Source of the DNA: Phycisphaerae bacterium
GTDB lineage: Bacteria > Planctomycetota > Phycisphaerae > UBA1845 > JAFGLZ01
Length of the DNA stretch: 64,000 nt
Direction: 5' to 3'
Assembly (NCBI GenBank): GCA_016927755.1
Contig: JAFGLZ010000088.1
Span: 1-64,000 of the forward strand
The position numbers and the translations under genes were made by a program. How positions within the stretch are numbered: the first letter of the stretch is position 1; every line of letters begins with the position of its first letter. The notes below the pieces were generated by a model. It was not told where the DNA came from and did no database searches. It was given only the letters and a program-made list of their open reading frames with translations. Below, one piece after another: positions 35,563-44,640 of the stretch.

Positions 35563-38556
35563 TCACCGCGGACGAGGATAATCATGCGGCACGAACTGCA
35601 GCGTATGTCTCCCCCTCGACCCCTCGAACCGAACCACCCCTTCCGACAGCGTATAGGACGCCGGCGCGCCGTCGATCTCCAGCACCCACCCCTCCCGCGC
35701 CCATCGAGGACACGAGAACCGAACCGAACCGCCCCCGCCGGAAAAATCTCCGATCGCCGTGATCTCGTCGAAGACCAGCGAGATCGATCCCCCCTCATAC
35801 GCCACCCGATGCGCCCCGTCCGAAAGATGACCGCCGCCCAGACACGTCAGCGACGTCCATCGACCCCGCGACTCGTTGCGAACCACCCCGTACACGCCGT
35901 CGAAGTCCAAACGACCCTCCGCATGCGACCCGCGCCGCGTCGAAAGCAGCACCACGTCCAGCGTATTCCCGACCGTCACCTCCACCCGCTGCATCGATCC
36001 GCCGATCTGTCGGCGCCTCGCCGTCAAGTTCCCCGTGCCTCGCCGGCGCGGATACCCGATCCACACCCAATCGCCCCCCGCCGGCGTCTTGGCCAGCATG
36101 TTCCGGCCCTTCATCAGCAGATCGCCCCGCCCGGCAAACGCCGCCAGCAAGCCACGCCCGAACCGATCGTTCAACCAGTCGTCCCCCTGGCTCAACCCCG
36201 GCACGAGATAGTGAACCTCGTAGTCCACCCCCCAGTAGCCGCGAAACGCCAGCGTGCGATCCCGCCGAGTAACCTCGCTCGCCACCGCATAGCAGCACTG
36301 AAGCAGCTCCTCCGACTCCCCGCAGTCGTCGAACACCGCCAGATACGGGATCCCCCGCCGCCCCGGCGGACCCGATTTCACCAACACGTAGTTGCGGCAC
36401 AAACCCGGCACTCCCGCCGGCTCGTAGTCCACGCGAACCCCGTCCGCCCCGCCACTCAAGAACACGTCCGCGTCCGTCATCGTCGGCGGAAGCTTTCGAC
36501 ACGCCTCGTCCGTCGCGTAGTGCCACGGATAGCGACTCACGCTCCGTGCCCAGGGAACGTTCCAGTACCGAGTCCGGTAGCAGTTGGGGTCGCCCCCCAA
36601 ATCCCAATCCTTCGTGATCGGAGTTCCGTATGCGTAGAGATGATATGCTCCGAAATCCGGATACCCGTGCGACCGCTTCAACTGCGCGTCGACGAACAGC
36701 TCCAGCTCCTGATCCCCCTCGCCGAACCGGTCCCGACACACGACGTACCCGTCGAGCCGCCGACTGGCCAACCTCGGCGCCGTCGGCTTCACCTCGTCGA
36801 GCGATCGCGCCGCCCCGACCAAATCGATCAGCAACTCCCCCGCGCCCGCCACCTCGCCCCCCCACTCCTGCCACGCCCACTTCAGCCGCCCCGCCAGACC
36901 CGGGTCCTTACGCCCCCACAGCGACGCCGCCGTGCCCAACGCCGACGCGTACCCGTTGTTCCAGCCGCTCTCGCCCGTCCCCTGAGCGACCCGCTGCGTC
37001 GCATCCACATGACGCCAGTTCGACGCGAGCATCTCGCCGAACCCCGACCCAGCCGACGCCGCACGCAGCGACCCCCGCCACCAATTCACGACCCGAGGAC
37101 TGCTCGTCTCAACGTACCAGTCGTAGAAACGCCTGAGCTTCGGATCGTCCAACGGCGCCCCGACCCCCGCCGTCGCGCACGCGTGGAAGAACGCGTTGAA
37201 CGCCTGCATCGCCACCAACCCGTAGCTCGAGCTCTCAGGCCAAGACCCGTCCTCCCGAACGTGGTGCGTCATCTGCACGTGCAACCCGACCCGCGCGTTA
37301 TCCACCCAGTCCTCGCTCGCCGGATGCCGCGGAAACACAAGCCCGCAGATCCCCAACGCCGTGAAGCGGTCCGTGTTCCCGTTCCACCACCAATAGCCCC
37401 TGCCCGACTCGAGCCGCCCCTCCCAATGACCGTCCTCGTGCCGAGCCATATAGTAGGCCAGGCTGGAAAGCAGAGCCCGCGCCTCCCTGTCCTCGATCGC
37501 CGTCATCACGCCGCTCGAGGCAATCGTGTCGTAGACCAGCAAACACCGTCGGAAGAACTTCCCGAGCGTGTTGTTGCCACGATCCCAATGCTCCCCGCCC
37601 GGCGGCTCCCGATGAAACGCCAGCGCCTGCTGACGCATATGAGCGATCATCTCCAGCTTCGCCTTCTCCGCCAACTCCCGCTCGCCGCTGATCAGGTAGC
37701 CGGCCGCGCACACCACCGCGTGCGGACAGTGCGTCCAGTTCCCGTCCGCCCAAAGCGAGTTCGCCGAATCCCACCGATGAGCCCGCGCCGCCCCGACGAT
37801 CGCCTCCGCGATCGGCTGCAGGGCCCCCCGACCCATCGCCGATCGAAACCGCCCGATCTCGTCCGCCGACACCAGCACCCGCGGATGAACCGCACCCGTC
37901 CGCTCCCAATCCAACACCCAATCATGCCCCACAGGCCTCTCGGCCAGATACCCGCTCCCGCTCAGCGCCTCGGGAACCCCCTGCCCCTCCGCCGAAAAAG
38001 CCGGCGCGCCCCGACGCAGATCCCTCGTCAGATACACCGCCTTGACCAGCGACCAGTCCCGCGGATGGTTCACCGTCACCTTCCGAATCCAGACCCGCCC
38101 GCCCGGACGCATCGCTACCACGCCACAGTCGTACCAGCCCTCGTAATCCCCGCTCCCGGCAATCGCAGGCACCCCGTTCGGATCCACGTAAACGTAGACC
38201 GCCATGTCGCGACCCGCCTCGTCCTTGGCCCACACCCACAGCCGGTACTCACCCTCGACCGCATCCGGAAACTCCACGTCGCACGCCCCGGCCCACCACG
38301 TCCGAACGTACTCCGCCCGGTCGTAGCTCGACAACACCTCCTCACCGTCGGCGAAGTGCCAGTCCTGGGGACCGTACCCGCGACCATAGTTCATCCAGTA
38401 TCCGTGATCGTCAGTCGTCAGTTGGTAGCCCAGCAGATGATCGAAGTCCCGCGCGCACCGATACAGCCGGCTGCCCGGTGAGTGGCAGCCCGCGACCATG
38501 ACGATCGCCACGCTCGCTGCCGGCAAAAAGGATGGACGATTGCTTGACCGCGCCAT
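35563..38556 (-). CDS. heparinase II/III-like lipoprotein
   Basis: About 997 residues from ATG 38556. A lipoprotein signal is visible (LPAASVAIVMVAGC) and is followed by a beta domain (YRLWVWAKDEAGRDMAVYVYVDPNG...). A helical toroid comes next (about 240-560, with NWTHCPHAVVCAAGYLISGE, GYWWWNGNTDRFTALGICG and EDGSWPESSSYGLVAMQAFNAFFHA). The beta-sandwich region has FVDAQLKRSHGYPDFGAYHLYAYGTPI and RNYVLVKSGPPGRRGIPYLAVFDDC. This order, an alpha/alpha barrel then a sandwich with conserved Tyr/His, matches heparinase II/III-like lyases. The substrate is unknown. It begins 10 bases after the stop of the glycosidase-like gene (an upstream ATG at 38580 would overlap that gene), so the two are probably cotranscribed and act on one glycan. 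Confidence 0.8.
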   Translation of the reverse strand: MARSSNRPSFLPAASVAIVMVAGCHSPGSRLYRCARDFDHLLGYQLTTDDHGYWMNYGRGYGPQDWHFADGEEVLSSYDRAEYVRTWWAGACDVEFPDAVEGEYRLWVWAKDEAGRDMAVYVYVDPNGVPAIAGSGDYEGWYDCGVVAMRPGGRVWIRKVTVNHPRDWSLVKAVYLTRDLRRGAPAFSAEGQGVPEALSGSGYLAERPVGHDWVLDWERTGAVHPRVLVSADEIGRFRSAMGRGALQPIAEAIVGAARAHRWDSANSLWADGNWTHCPHAVVCAAGYLISGERELAEKAKLEMIAHMRQQALAFHREPPGGEHWDRGNNTLGKFFRRCLLVYDTIASSGVMTAIEDREARALLSSLAYYMARHEDGHWEGRLESGRGYWWWNGNTDRFTALGICGLVFPRHPASEDWVDNARVGLHVQMTHHVREDGSWPESSSYGLVAMQAFNAFFHACATAGVGAPLDDPKLRRFYDWYVETSSPRVVNWWRGSLRAASAGSGFGEMLASNWRHVDATQRVAQGTGESGWNNGYASALGTAASLWGRKDPGLAGRLKWAWQEWGGEVAGAGELLIDLVGAARSLDEVKPTAPRLASRRLDGYVVCRDRFGEGDQELELFVDAQLKRSHGYPDFGAYHLYAYGTPITKDWDLGGDPNCYRTRYWNVPWARSVSRYPWHYATDEACRKLPPTMTDADVFLSGGADGVRVDYEPAGVPGLCRNYVLVKSGPPGRRGIPYLAVFDDCGESEELLQCCYAVASEVTRRDRTLAFRGYWGVDYEVHYLVPGLSQGDDWLNDRFGRGLLAAFAGRGDLLMKGRNMLAKTPAGGDWVWIGYPRRRGTGNLTARRRQIGGSMQRVEVTVGNTLDVVLLSTRRGSHAEGRLDFDGVYGVVRNESRGRWTSLTCLGGGHLSDGAHRVAYEGGSISLVFDEITAIGDFSGGGGSVRFSCPRWAREGWVLEIDGAPASYTLSEGVVRFEGSRGRHTLQFVPHDYPRPR

Positions 38557-38566
38557 CACTCCCCAC

Positions 38567-41167
38567 CTACGGGCGCGCATCGGCCCGGATCAGGAAGAGT
38601 CCCTCGCGCGCTTGAAGCACCAGCTTGCCCGAGACCTCCGATCCGTCATTGGTCTGTGGATCCTGGCGAGAAGACCCCTGCAGTCGGCGGAAGCTCCGAC
38701 CGGCAAACATCGCCGGCAAGTCGAAAGCGTACTCCCGATCGCTCGGATTCGCCAGCACCACGCCACGCTCGAACTCGCGATACATGACGTCAGGCCGCGC
38801 ATGCGCCGTCACCCCCGAGAGCCAAACCGCCTCGCTCCCCTCCACCTTGAACTCCAGATCCACCGCCTTCGACCGAACGTCCCGGAAGTAGAAGCCCGAC
38901 GTGAACGCCTCCTCCCCCGTCCACGTCATGTATCCAACCGGCTCCGTCACCTCGTCCGCGCCGTCGCCTCCCAGCAAACGGACGTCCGCCCAGTGACCGT
39001 GATCCGTCGTCGCGTTGTCGCGCGGGCCGCAATCCGCCACGAACCGCAATCGAACCGTCTTGCCCCCCCACTTGGCCAGCGAGACCTCATGACGCGTCCA
39101 CCGCGACTCGACCTGCGCCGACTCGAAGACCTTCGCGAATGCCCCCGCCTTGCCGTCGCGCGCCTCCGCGATCAGCACCCGGAACGTCACCCCGTCGCTC
39201 CGCGCCGGCGCCTTCTCGCCCATCCCCAAGTAGAACTCGAGCCGCCCGCCAACCGGAACCGCCACGTCCCGCTGCCAGAACGTGCAACCCGTCCCGCCCC
39301 GATACGGCGGATGAACCATATAGCAGTCGCGGGCCTCCCCACCCAACGCTCGCTTCCGGAAGAATCGAACCGCCGCCCCTGTCTCCGCATCCGCGTCCAC
39401 CTCCGGCCCGCCGCGAACCTGCATCCCCACGTACGGCACCTCCGGACTAATGAGCAAGCGATCCGACGCCGCAATCCCCACCCACGTCAGCCGCGCCGCC
39501 TCCACCGGATACCCCGCCATCGCCTTTCCCGACATCGTCACCGACACGAACAGGTCCCGGCCCTCGCAAGGCACCCCCCGCAGACGAAACGCCAAATCGC
39601 CCTCGCCCTTCCCCTCAACGCGAAGTCGATCCCCATCGGCCGCAATCGTCACGCCGTCGCCCGAGAACCGCCGCACAAACGAAGCCGCCACACTCCGACC
39701 CTCGCCACCCAGCAGATCCCGCCCCTCCATCGCCACACGCACCGCCGGCCCCAACGGCTTGCCCAACCATCCCAAGCGATGCCGAACGCCCATCCACAGC
39801 TCATCCCAAATGCCAAACCGCTCTCCCGGCTCCGAATCCGGCGCATAGCTGTAGCACACCGCCGAGTCGGTGAACTGCGCCGCCGCCAACACCAACCGAT
39901 GCACCTTGAACGGCACCTCGGGCCTCACGCGACTCCCCGGCTCCGCCCCGCCCGTCGTGAACTTGTGGTTGACGTAGTTGAGCACCGGCCGCCGACCGTG
40001 CGACCGCCAGTAGAAATGTCGATTCAACCCGCCCGACCAATCGTTGATCTCCCAGTCCCCCAGCCACGGCCACCCCTCGCTCTCAATCCCGTTCAGAATG
40101 CCGAACGCCCGCTGACTGTTCACCGTCGTGCCGTCCGCCAGAATCAGCTTCTCCTCCCCCAGCCGCTCGCGAAGCCGCCGGCAAAACTCGATCACGCCCA
40201 AGCCCTGCACGTTCCGACCGCCCACCACCTCGTCGTCGATCCTGCCGTCGGCGTCCGCGTCCGCCCCCCTCGTCTTCCGCTGCCCCGGACGAAATCGCTG
40301 GTGGTGCATCACGTCGAACTCGACCCCGTCGAACGCCGCCAGCTTCCCCCCCGGCGAGAACCAACCCACAAGCTCCTCCAGCAGCACGTCCGAGCAACGC
40401 CTGCCCTCTGCGTCACGCGGACAACACGGAGAGAAGTTGTAGTACCACAGCAAATGCGACCCCTTCCCCCAAGGCCCCTCCGTCACGTGCGCCGCCGCGT
40501 ACGCCTTCCCCGCCCGAAACCCCCGCGGCCTCGTCCCGTAGCAGCCCCGACGCACGCGAAGAACGTTCCGCTTCAGATCGATCGCGACCAGTTGCGCCTG
40601 CTCGCTCGCCGACCAGTCGGGCCGACCTCCCTCGTCCAGCACGCACACCCCCACATCCTCGTTCGCGTTGCGATACCGGCCCATGTTCAGGTGAAACAGC
40701 CTCGCGTCGCTCACGCGGATCTCGCTCTCCCCCTCCGACGCCGGAACGTCTGCCACGATCGTCGCCCCGTTGTAGTACAGCCAGTGCCCGCCGAAGTACC
40801 CCCCCGAGGCGTCGCGAGGATCCCGTCCGTTGCCGTTGTAGTGCAGCAGCACAAGCTGCTCCGGATGCTCCCGCTTGAAACGCGTGAAGAACTCGATGTT
40901 CCGCTTCGATCTACCCGGGATCTCCTCATCGAGCGCCTTGCCCTCGATCCCCATCAAACGCGAAAACGTCTCCGACCACCGCGCATAAGACATCCGAGGA
41001 TTCGACGCCATCCCCTCCGCCGCCCGAAAGAAGAACGCACGAGGATACCCCCCCTCCAGCACGCCCAGCCGAGACAGCCCCGCCTCACCCCCCTCCCCCC
41101 GAGCCCCCGCAACCGTCAACGCCACCAACCCCGTCCCCGCCAAGACCGATCGAGCCACCCCGCGCAT
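38567..41167 (-). CDS. large secreted glycosidase-like protein
   Basis: About 866 residues from ATG 41167, with GGAGG 6 bases upstream; it has a signal peptide (RGVARSVLAGTGLVALTVAGARG). The first half looks like a TIM barrel: ERGVLEGGYPRAFFFR-like start, QLVLLHYNGNGRDP, SHLLWYYNFSPCCP, FDGVEFDVMHHQRF (acid-rich strand end), EEKLILADGTTVNSQRAFGILNGIESEG and RPVLNYVNHKF. These resemble the DUF-type putative glycosyl hydrolases of planctomycetes and Bacteroidetes. The second half (about 510-870) holds beta modules, including a jelly-roll-like KVFESAQVESRWTRHEVSLAKWGGKTVRLRFVADCGP. No exact GH family can be named by eye. It directly precedes the heparinase-like lipoprotein gene. Confidence 0.75.
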   Translation of the reverse strand: MRGVARSVLAGTGLVALTVAGARGEGGEAGLSRLGVLEGGYPRAFFFRAAEGMASNPRMSYARWSETFSRLMGIEGKALDEEIPGRSKRNIEFFTRFKREHPEQLVLLHYNGNGRDPRDASGGYFGGHWLYYNGATIVADVPASEGESEIRVSDARLFHLNMGRYRNANEDVGVCVLDEGGRPDWSASEQAQLVAIDLKRNVLRVRRGCYGTRPRGFRAGKAYAAAHVTEGPWGKGSHLLWYYNFSPCCPRDAEGRRCSDVLLEELVGWFSPGGKLAAFDGVEFDVMHHQRFRPGQRKTRGADADADGRIDDEVVGGRNVQGLGVIEFCRRLRERLGEEKLILADGTTVNSQRAFGILNGIESEGWPWLGDWEINDWSGGLNRHFYWRSHGRRPVLNYVNHKFTTGGAEPGSRVRPEVPFKVHRLVLAAAQFTDSAVCYSYAPDSEPGERFGIWDELWMGVRHRLGWLGKPLGPAVRVAMEGRDLLGGEGRSVAASFVRRFSGDGVTIAADGDRLRVEGKGEGDLAFRLRGVPCEGRDLFVSVTMSGKAMAGYPVEAARLTWVGIAASDRLLISPEVPYVGMQVRGGPEVDADAETGAAVRFFRKRALGGEARDCYMVHPPYRGGTGCTFWQRDVAVPVGGRLEFYLGMGEKAPARSDGVTFRVLIAEARDGKAGAFAKVFESAQVESRWTRHEVSLAKWGGKTVRLRFVADCGPRDNATTDHGHWADVRLLGGDGADEVTEPVGYMTWTGEEAFTSGFYFRDVRSKAVDLEFKVEGSEAVWLSGVTAHARPDVMYREFERGVVLANPSDREYAFDLPAMFAGRSFRRLQGSSRQDPQTNDGSEVSGKLVLQAREGLFLIRADARP

Positions 41168-41239
41168 CCCAAACCTCCAATGCCCCCACAAGAGCCCAAC
41201 AGTCTACCCGACCGACCGCCCAGGGTCCGCCCTGCCCGG

Positions 41240-41332
41240 GCGGCCCATCGCTGCCGTAGCACGGGCATCTTGCCCGTGGCCCGTAACGAAGATCGGGGGC
41301 CCCATCGCTTCAGCGGTGGGCAGCACGAATTC
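41240..41332. repeat. composite dispersed repeat (TGILPVA-type plus hairpin copy 2)
   Basis: Between the divergent glycosidase-like and YdjM-like genes. A first hairpin, ACGGGCA-TCT-TGCCCGT at 41261-41277, reads TGILPVA in one frame, a wording I recognise from dispersed planctomycete repeats. A second hairpin at 41301-41320 (CCCATCGC-TTCA-GCGGTGGG, one G-T pair) is followed by CAGCACGAATTC and matches the repeat at 35513-35546. Confidence 0.55.
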
Positions 41333-41450
41333 GTTCTCTTAGCTCACCCCTCAACCGCCCCCCTTTGCACGAACGACCAAGCACCCTAGAATCATCCAAC
41401 GTGGGGGCGATCGCGTGTCCCACCGTTTCGACGGGCCGAGCGAACGAGTT

Positions 41451-42473
41451 ATGGATTCCATCACACAAGGCTTGCTCGGAGCAGCCGTCTCCGAATGCGG
41501 CTTCAGACACAAGCTCGGACGAGGCGCTACCCTCATGGGCGCCATCGGCGGGCTCCTGCCTGATCTCGACATCTTCCTCGGATGGATGGACCCCTGGTGG
41601 ACCTGGCAGTACCACCGCCACTTCACCCACTCCATCTTCTTCGCCCCCCTCCTCGCCGCCCCCCTCGCATGGCTCTTCTGGCGTCGTCATGGGCGCCAAC
41701 ACTTCGCCCTATGGCTCCTCTGCGCCTATCTCGCCCTCGCCACCCATCCCTTCCTGGACCTCCTGACCACCTACGGCACCCAGTTGCTCGCCCCCTTCTC
41801 CGACACAAGATTCGGGCTCGACTGGATCGCCATCATCGACCCCCTCTACTCCCTCATCCTCATCATCACCATCGTCGGATGCGTCCTGCTCCGGCGCAAA
41901 GGACTCTCCGCCCTCACCTGGCGAACCGGATCGGCCGGCATGGCCCTCTCCCTAGCCTACCTCAGCTACGGCGCGCTGAACCACCACTGGGCCATCCAGC
42001 GGATCTATGAGCACGCACAAAAGGAGGGCCAGCACGTCCTCGCCGCCAGGGCCGTCCCCAACGTCGGCAGCGTCTACGCCTGGCGGCTCGTCTACCGAAC
42101 CGACTCCGGCTACTACGTCGGGCGCACCAACACGCGATTCGGCGTCGCCCCGAAGTTCACCTACCTGCCCATCGAGGACAGCCCCCTCATCGCCGCCGCG
42201 AACGAGCACCCCAAGATCAGGCTATTCCGAAAATTCACCATGGACTGGGCCAGGCCCATCCTCGGAAAGACCGACACCGGACACAGAATCGTCTACGACG
42301 ACCTCCGATACGCCTGGCCCCCCGGCGAGCCCCGCTCCCTCTGGGCCGCCGTCGTCGACCTCGATCCAAACGGCATAGTATTGAACGTGTTCCGAGCCTC
42401 GAATCGCCGCCGCGCCGAGCGAACCACCGACACCCTCTGGAAGTCCTTCTGGCAAGAGCTCGCAAAGCCCTGA
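41451..42473 (+). CDS. YdjM/YbcI-family membrane-bound metal-dependent hydrolase
   Basis: 340 residues starting MDSITQGLLGAAVSECGF, the family's standard N terminus; a 12-residue in-frame extension to 41415 is rejected. Metal-binding-like marks are GLLPDLDIFLGWMDP (D-x-D) and YHRHFTHSIFFAPLLAAPLAWLFW, then CAYLALATHPFLDLLTTYGTQLLAPF, with about five membrane helices in residues 45-185. The C-terminal 160 residues form a soluble domain (VPNVGSVYAWRLVYRTDSGYYVGR...). The family is described as LexA-binding or DUF457-type inner-membrane hydrolases, with a phospholipase-like fold and mostly unproven function. It diverges from the glycosidase-like gene. Confidence 0.83.
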   Translation: MDSITQGLLGAAVSECGFRHKLGRGATLMGAIGGLLPDLDIFLGWMDPWWTWQYHRHFTHSIFFAPLLAAPLAWLFWRRHGRQHFALWLLCAYLALATHPFLDLLTTYGTQLLAPFSDTRFGLDWIAIIDPLYSLILIITIVGCVLLRRKGLSALTWRTGSAGMALSLAYLSYGALNHHWAIQRIYEHAQKEGQHVLAARAVPNVGSVYAWRLVYRTDSGYYVGRTNTRFGVAPKFTYLPIEDSPLIAAANEHPKIRLFRKFTMDWARPILGKTDTGHRIVYDDLRYAWPPGEPRSLWAAVVDLDPNGIVLNVFRASNRRRAERTTDTLWKSFWQELAKP

Positions 42474-42634
42474 TCACAAGCCATATCCGCAACGATTCAT
42501 GACAGACCCCAATTGCCTGCGCCACAAAGGTTGTGACGCATGCCTGTGGGCTTTGGAGGACCGGACGGAATTGAGCGTATCGCCGGGTCCCCCCCACTTG
42601 ACCGCCATCCCTGTCGTTCCTACGCTGGCCTGTA

Positions 42635-43621
42635 ATGGCTAAGAGGCGACCCGTTATCCGTCGGCTGGCAATCCTGGGCGCGACCCTGGCGATCTTGGGC
42701 ATGGGCATCTACATCTGCGATTCGCTCCTCGGCCTGCAACTGCAGTGGAGACTGCACTGGCTGGGGGTCAAGCTCTTCGGTGATCCGATTGCCCGGCTCT
42801 GTCAGCCGGACGACCGGTACGGCTGGCGACTCCGACCTGACGCTCGAGCCAAGATTCGGACGCCCGATTTCGCCGTAACGCTCACGATCGGGCCCGACGG
42901 CGACCGCATCGTTCCGGGCAGACCGACCACGGGACCCGTCGTCGCGTGCCTCGGCGGCTCGTTTACCATGGGAACGGGGGTCAACGACGAGGAGCCCTAT
43001 CCCGCGGTCCTGCAACGCGAGTACTGGAAATCATGCCAGATCCATAACATGGGGTGCCAGGGCTACGGCACGGCGCATGCCCTGCTACGCTTGGAGGACG
43101 AGTTTGCCGCCGGCAAGCGGATCGACCTGGCGCTCTACGGCTGGATCCATCATCATCTCTATAGAAACCACTGTCGTCGGAGCTGGCTGGACATGCTCGC
43201 CCAATCCAAAGCGAGGAACCCACTCTTTGAGATTGAGGACGGCAAACTCGTCCGCAGGGGCCTCGCCGGCGTCGACCAAGCGATTCCGGACGACGACCCT
43301 CACCTGCTCGAGCAGGAGTGGCAAATCACCGAAGCGCTCCTTAGGCAGATGCAGACCATCTGCCGGGAACACGGAACCCATCTTGTCGTGCTCATCCTTC
43401 CGTGGGGTCAAACCGAGATCATGGGGCCCATCAATCAACGCTTCTCTCGGCTGTGCGCTTCCCTGGGCATTCCATACCTCGACCTGACCGCCCAGCCCGA
43501 ACTGCTGCTGCCCGATCGCTACTATCCCGGCGACCTCCATCCGACCGCAGCCTGGCACACGGACACGGCCCGGCTCATCGCGCAACACACAGCGTGGGGT
43601 CAGAGCGCATTTAGGTTTTAG
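42635..43621 (+). CDS. SGNH-hydrolase-like membrane-anchored protein, 3' end in transposase repeat
   Basis: 328 residues. One N-terminal membrane helix (about 11-30) is followed by an SGNH-type domain: ACLGGSFTMGTGVNDEEPYPAVLQ (block I, S109), NMGCQGYGTAHALLRL (block II-like Gly), DLALYGWIHHHL, and a C-terminal DLHPTAAWH (block V, D300 and H302). This resembles exported acyl-esterases of exopolysaccharide acetylation systems. The last eight codons (WGQSAFRF) and the stop at 43619-43621 lie inside the left inverted repeat of the transposase unit, so the original C terminus was replaced or lies just there. Because catalytic blocks I and V are intact, the protein may still be functional. It converges with the transposase gene, overlapping it by 11 bases. 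Confidence 0.8.
   Translation: MAKRRPVIRRLAILGATLAILGMGIYICDSLLGLQLQWRLHWLGVKLFGDPIARLCQPDDRYGWRLRPDARAKIRTPDFAVTLTIGPDGDRIVPGRPTTGPVVACLGGSFTMGTGVNDEEPYPAVLQREYWKSCQIHNMGCQGYGTAHALLRLEDEFAAGKRIDLALYGWIHHHLYRNHCRRSWLDMLAQSKARNPLFEIEDGKLVRRGLAGVDQAIPDDDPHLLEQEWQITEALLRQMQTICREHGTHLVVLILPWGQTEIMGPINQRFSRLCASLGIPYLDLTAQPELLLPDRYYPGDLHPTAAWHTDTARLIAQHTAWGQSAFRF
43595..43619 (+). repeat. left inverted repeat of the transposase unit
   Basis: 25 bases beginning TGGGGTCAGAGCGCATTT, exactly complementary to 44615-44639. It encodes the last residues of the SGNH protein on the plus strand and the transposase stop (43611-43613) on the minus strand. Confidence 0.9.
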
Positions 43622-44573
43622 CGAGCCTCGCGGTCACGGCTTCGATTGCCGCCGAAAGCTCACCCCCCGAGCATTCTACCCGCCGAATCGCCCCAGTGAC
43701 CCCGCCGTTGGACGTGTAGCCCAGCGCCCTGACGATCTCCACCACCCGGTACCCGTATTTCCGCCGGGCCAGGAACGCCGCGACTGCCCGGGCGCGATCA
43801 TCCACCCGATGACCGGGCGCCCACCTGGACGTGTCCACGCCAAAGAACCCCGCCGACTCGGCCGCTATCCGTTCCAACGGCGGCCGGGTTCGCAACACCC
43901 TCATCGCCGGGATCGACCGATCCTCCGGGCGATCGGACAACAATTGCTTTACCCTCTCGACGAACAGTTCGCCGCCCACGATCAGCCCTTCCGCCGCCTC
44001 CTTCCAAGGACACCTAGGCGGCGAGCCGATCCCAGCGCCCACAAACCGGCGATACCCCCGCCGCGCCTGTTCCCCGCCCCTCGAGAACTCCCCCAGCACC
44101 TGACCGTACGTCACCCAGGGAACCTCCCACGCCGCCCGGTGGTAGCCCCGATAGCTGCCCCACCGCCATTCCTCCGGCGCGCCCACCCTACCCGCACGCA
44201 CGGGGTTCAGGTGGATGTATCGGCTCACCTCCAAATAGTACCCCTCGTTCTCGATCAGTTGGGCCTTGTAGCGTCCCTGGAAGAGGTGCCCGCTTCGCCC
44301 GTGCCGGTGATTGTAGTACCCCGTGTAACTCCCGTTCAGGAACTGCATCCCCGCCGACAGGTTGGCCTCGGGCGTCTCGACAAAGAGATGGTCATGATTG
44401 TCCATCAGCACGAAGGCATGCAACCGCCACCCATACGTCTCAACCGTCCGGCCAAGCCAATCCACCCGGCGCCGGCGGTCCACGTCGTCCTTGACGATCG
44501 CCCGGCGCTCGTTGCCACGCGACATCACATGGTACAACGCCCCCTCGAACTCGATCCTCAGCGGCCTGGCCAT
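43611..44573 (-). CDS. REP-associated tyrosine (Y1/HUH) transposase, IS200-like
   Basis: 320 residues from ATG 44573 (MARPLRIEFEGALYHVMSRG, the family's standard start); the frame extends 14 codons further but without support. The Y1 transposase core shows ALYHVMSRGN, FVLMDNHDHLFVETP with the HUH motif H60-D-H62, NHRHGRSGHLFQGRYKAQLI and YYLEVSRYIHLNPVRAG with the candidate catalytic Tyr. The C-terminal 150 residues look helical, with a DnaA- or HTH-like YGYRVVEIVRALGYTSNGGVTGAIRRVE. Such RAYTs cut and join single-stranded DNA at palindromic ends, and here the gene lies between matching 25-base ends. Its own stop codon lies within the left end. Confidence 0.92.
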   Translation of the reverse strand: MARPLRIEFEGALYHVMSRGNERRAIVKDDVDRRRRVDWLGRTVETYGWRLHAFVLMDNHDHLFVETPEANLSAGMQFLNGSYTGYYNHRHGRSGHLFQGRYKAQLIENEGYYLEVSRYIHLNPVRAGRVGAPEEWRWGSYRGYHRAAWEVPWVTYGQVLGEFSRGGEQARRGYRRFVGAGIGSPPRCPWKEAAEGLIVGGELFVERVKQLLSDRPEDRSIPAMRVLRTRPPLERIAAESAGFFGVDTSRWAPGHRVDDRARAVAAFLARRKYGYRVVEIVRALGYTSNGGVTGAIRRVECSGGELSAAIEAVTARLAKT

Positions 44574-44614
44574 CCGCGACAGCCTACCCACACCCCACCT
44601 CTTCGCCAACCACA

Positions 44615-44639
44615 AAAACCTAAATGCGCTCTGACCCCA
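44615..44639 (-). repeat. right inverted repeat of the transposase unit
   Basis: 25 bases ending GCGCTCTGACCCCA on the plus strand, the perfect complement of 43595-43619. Immediately beyond it, at 44641, the restriction-modification gene fragment begins. Confidence 0.9.
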
Positions 44640-44640
44640 T

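Larger units (their letters stand above)
43595..44639. mobile_element. RAYT-type transposase unit bounded by 25-bp inverted repeats
   Basis: A 1045-bp unit delimited by identical 25-base ends in inverted orientation (43595-43619 and 44615-44639; outer part TGGGGTCAGAGCGC). It contains one gene for a Y1 (HUH) transposase on the minus strand. No target-site duplication is evident, as expected for this class. The left end supplies stop codons for both the SGNH gene and the transposase itself. The right end abuts a degraded restriction-modification gene fragment. Confidence 0.8.

Noticed and set aside
35200..38481. 1093-codon plus-strand frame opposite the heparinase-like gene
   Set aside because: Very high GC leaves few stops on the opposite strand; text is Arg/Pro/His-rich without domains.
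38498..41389. 963-codon plus-strand frame opposite the glycosidase-like gene
   Set aside because: Shadow of the minus-strand gene; its last part only translates dispersed repeats (TGILPVA, HRFSGGQHEF).
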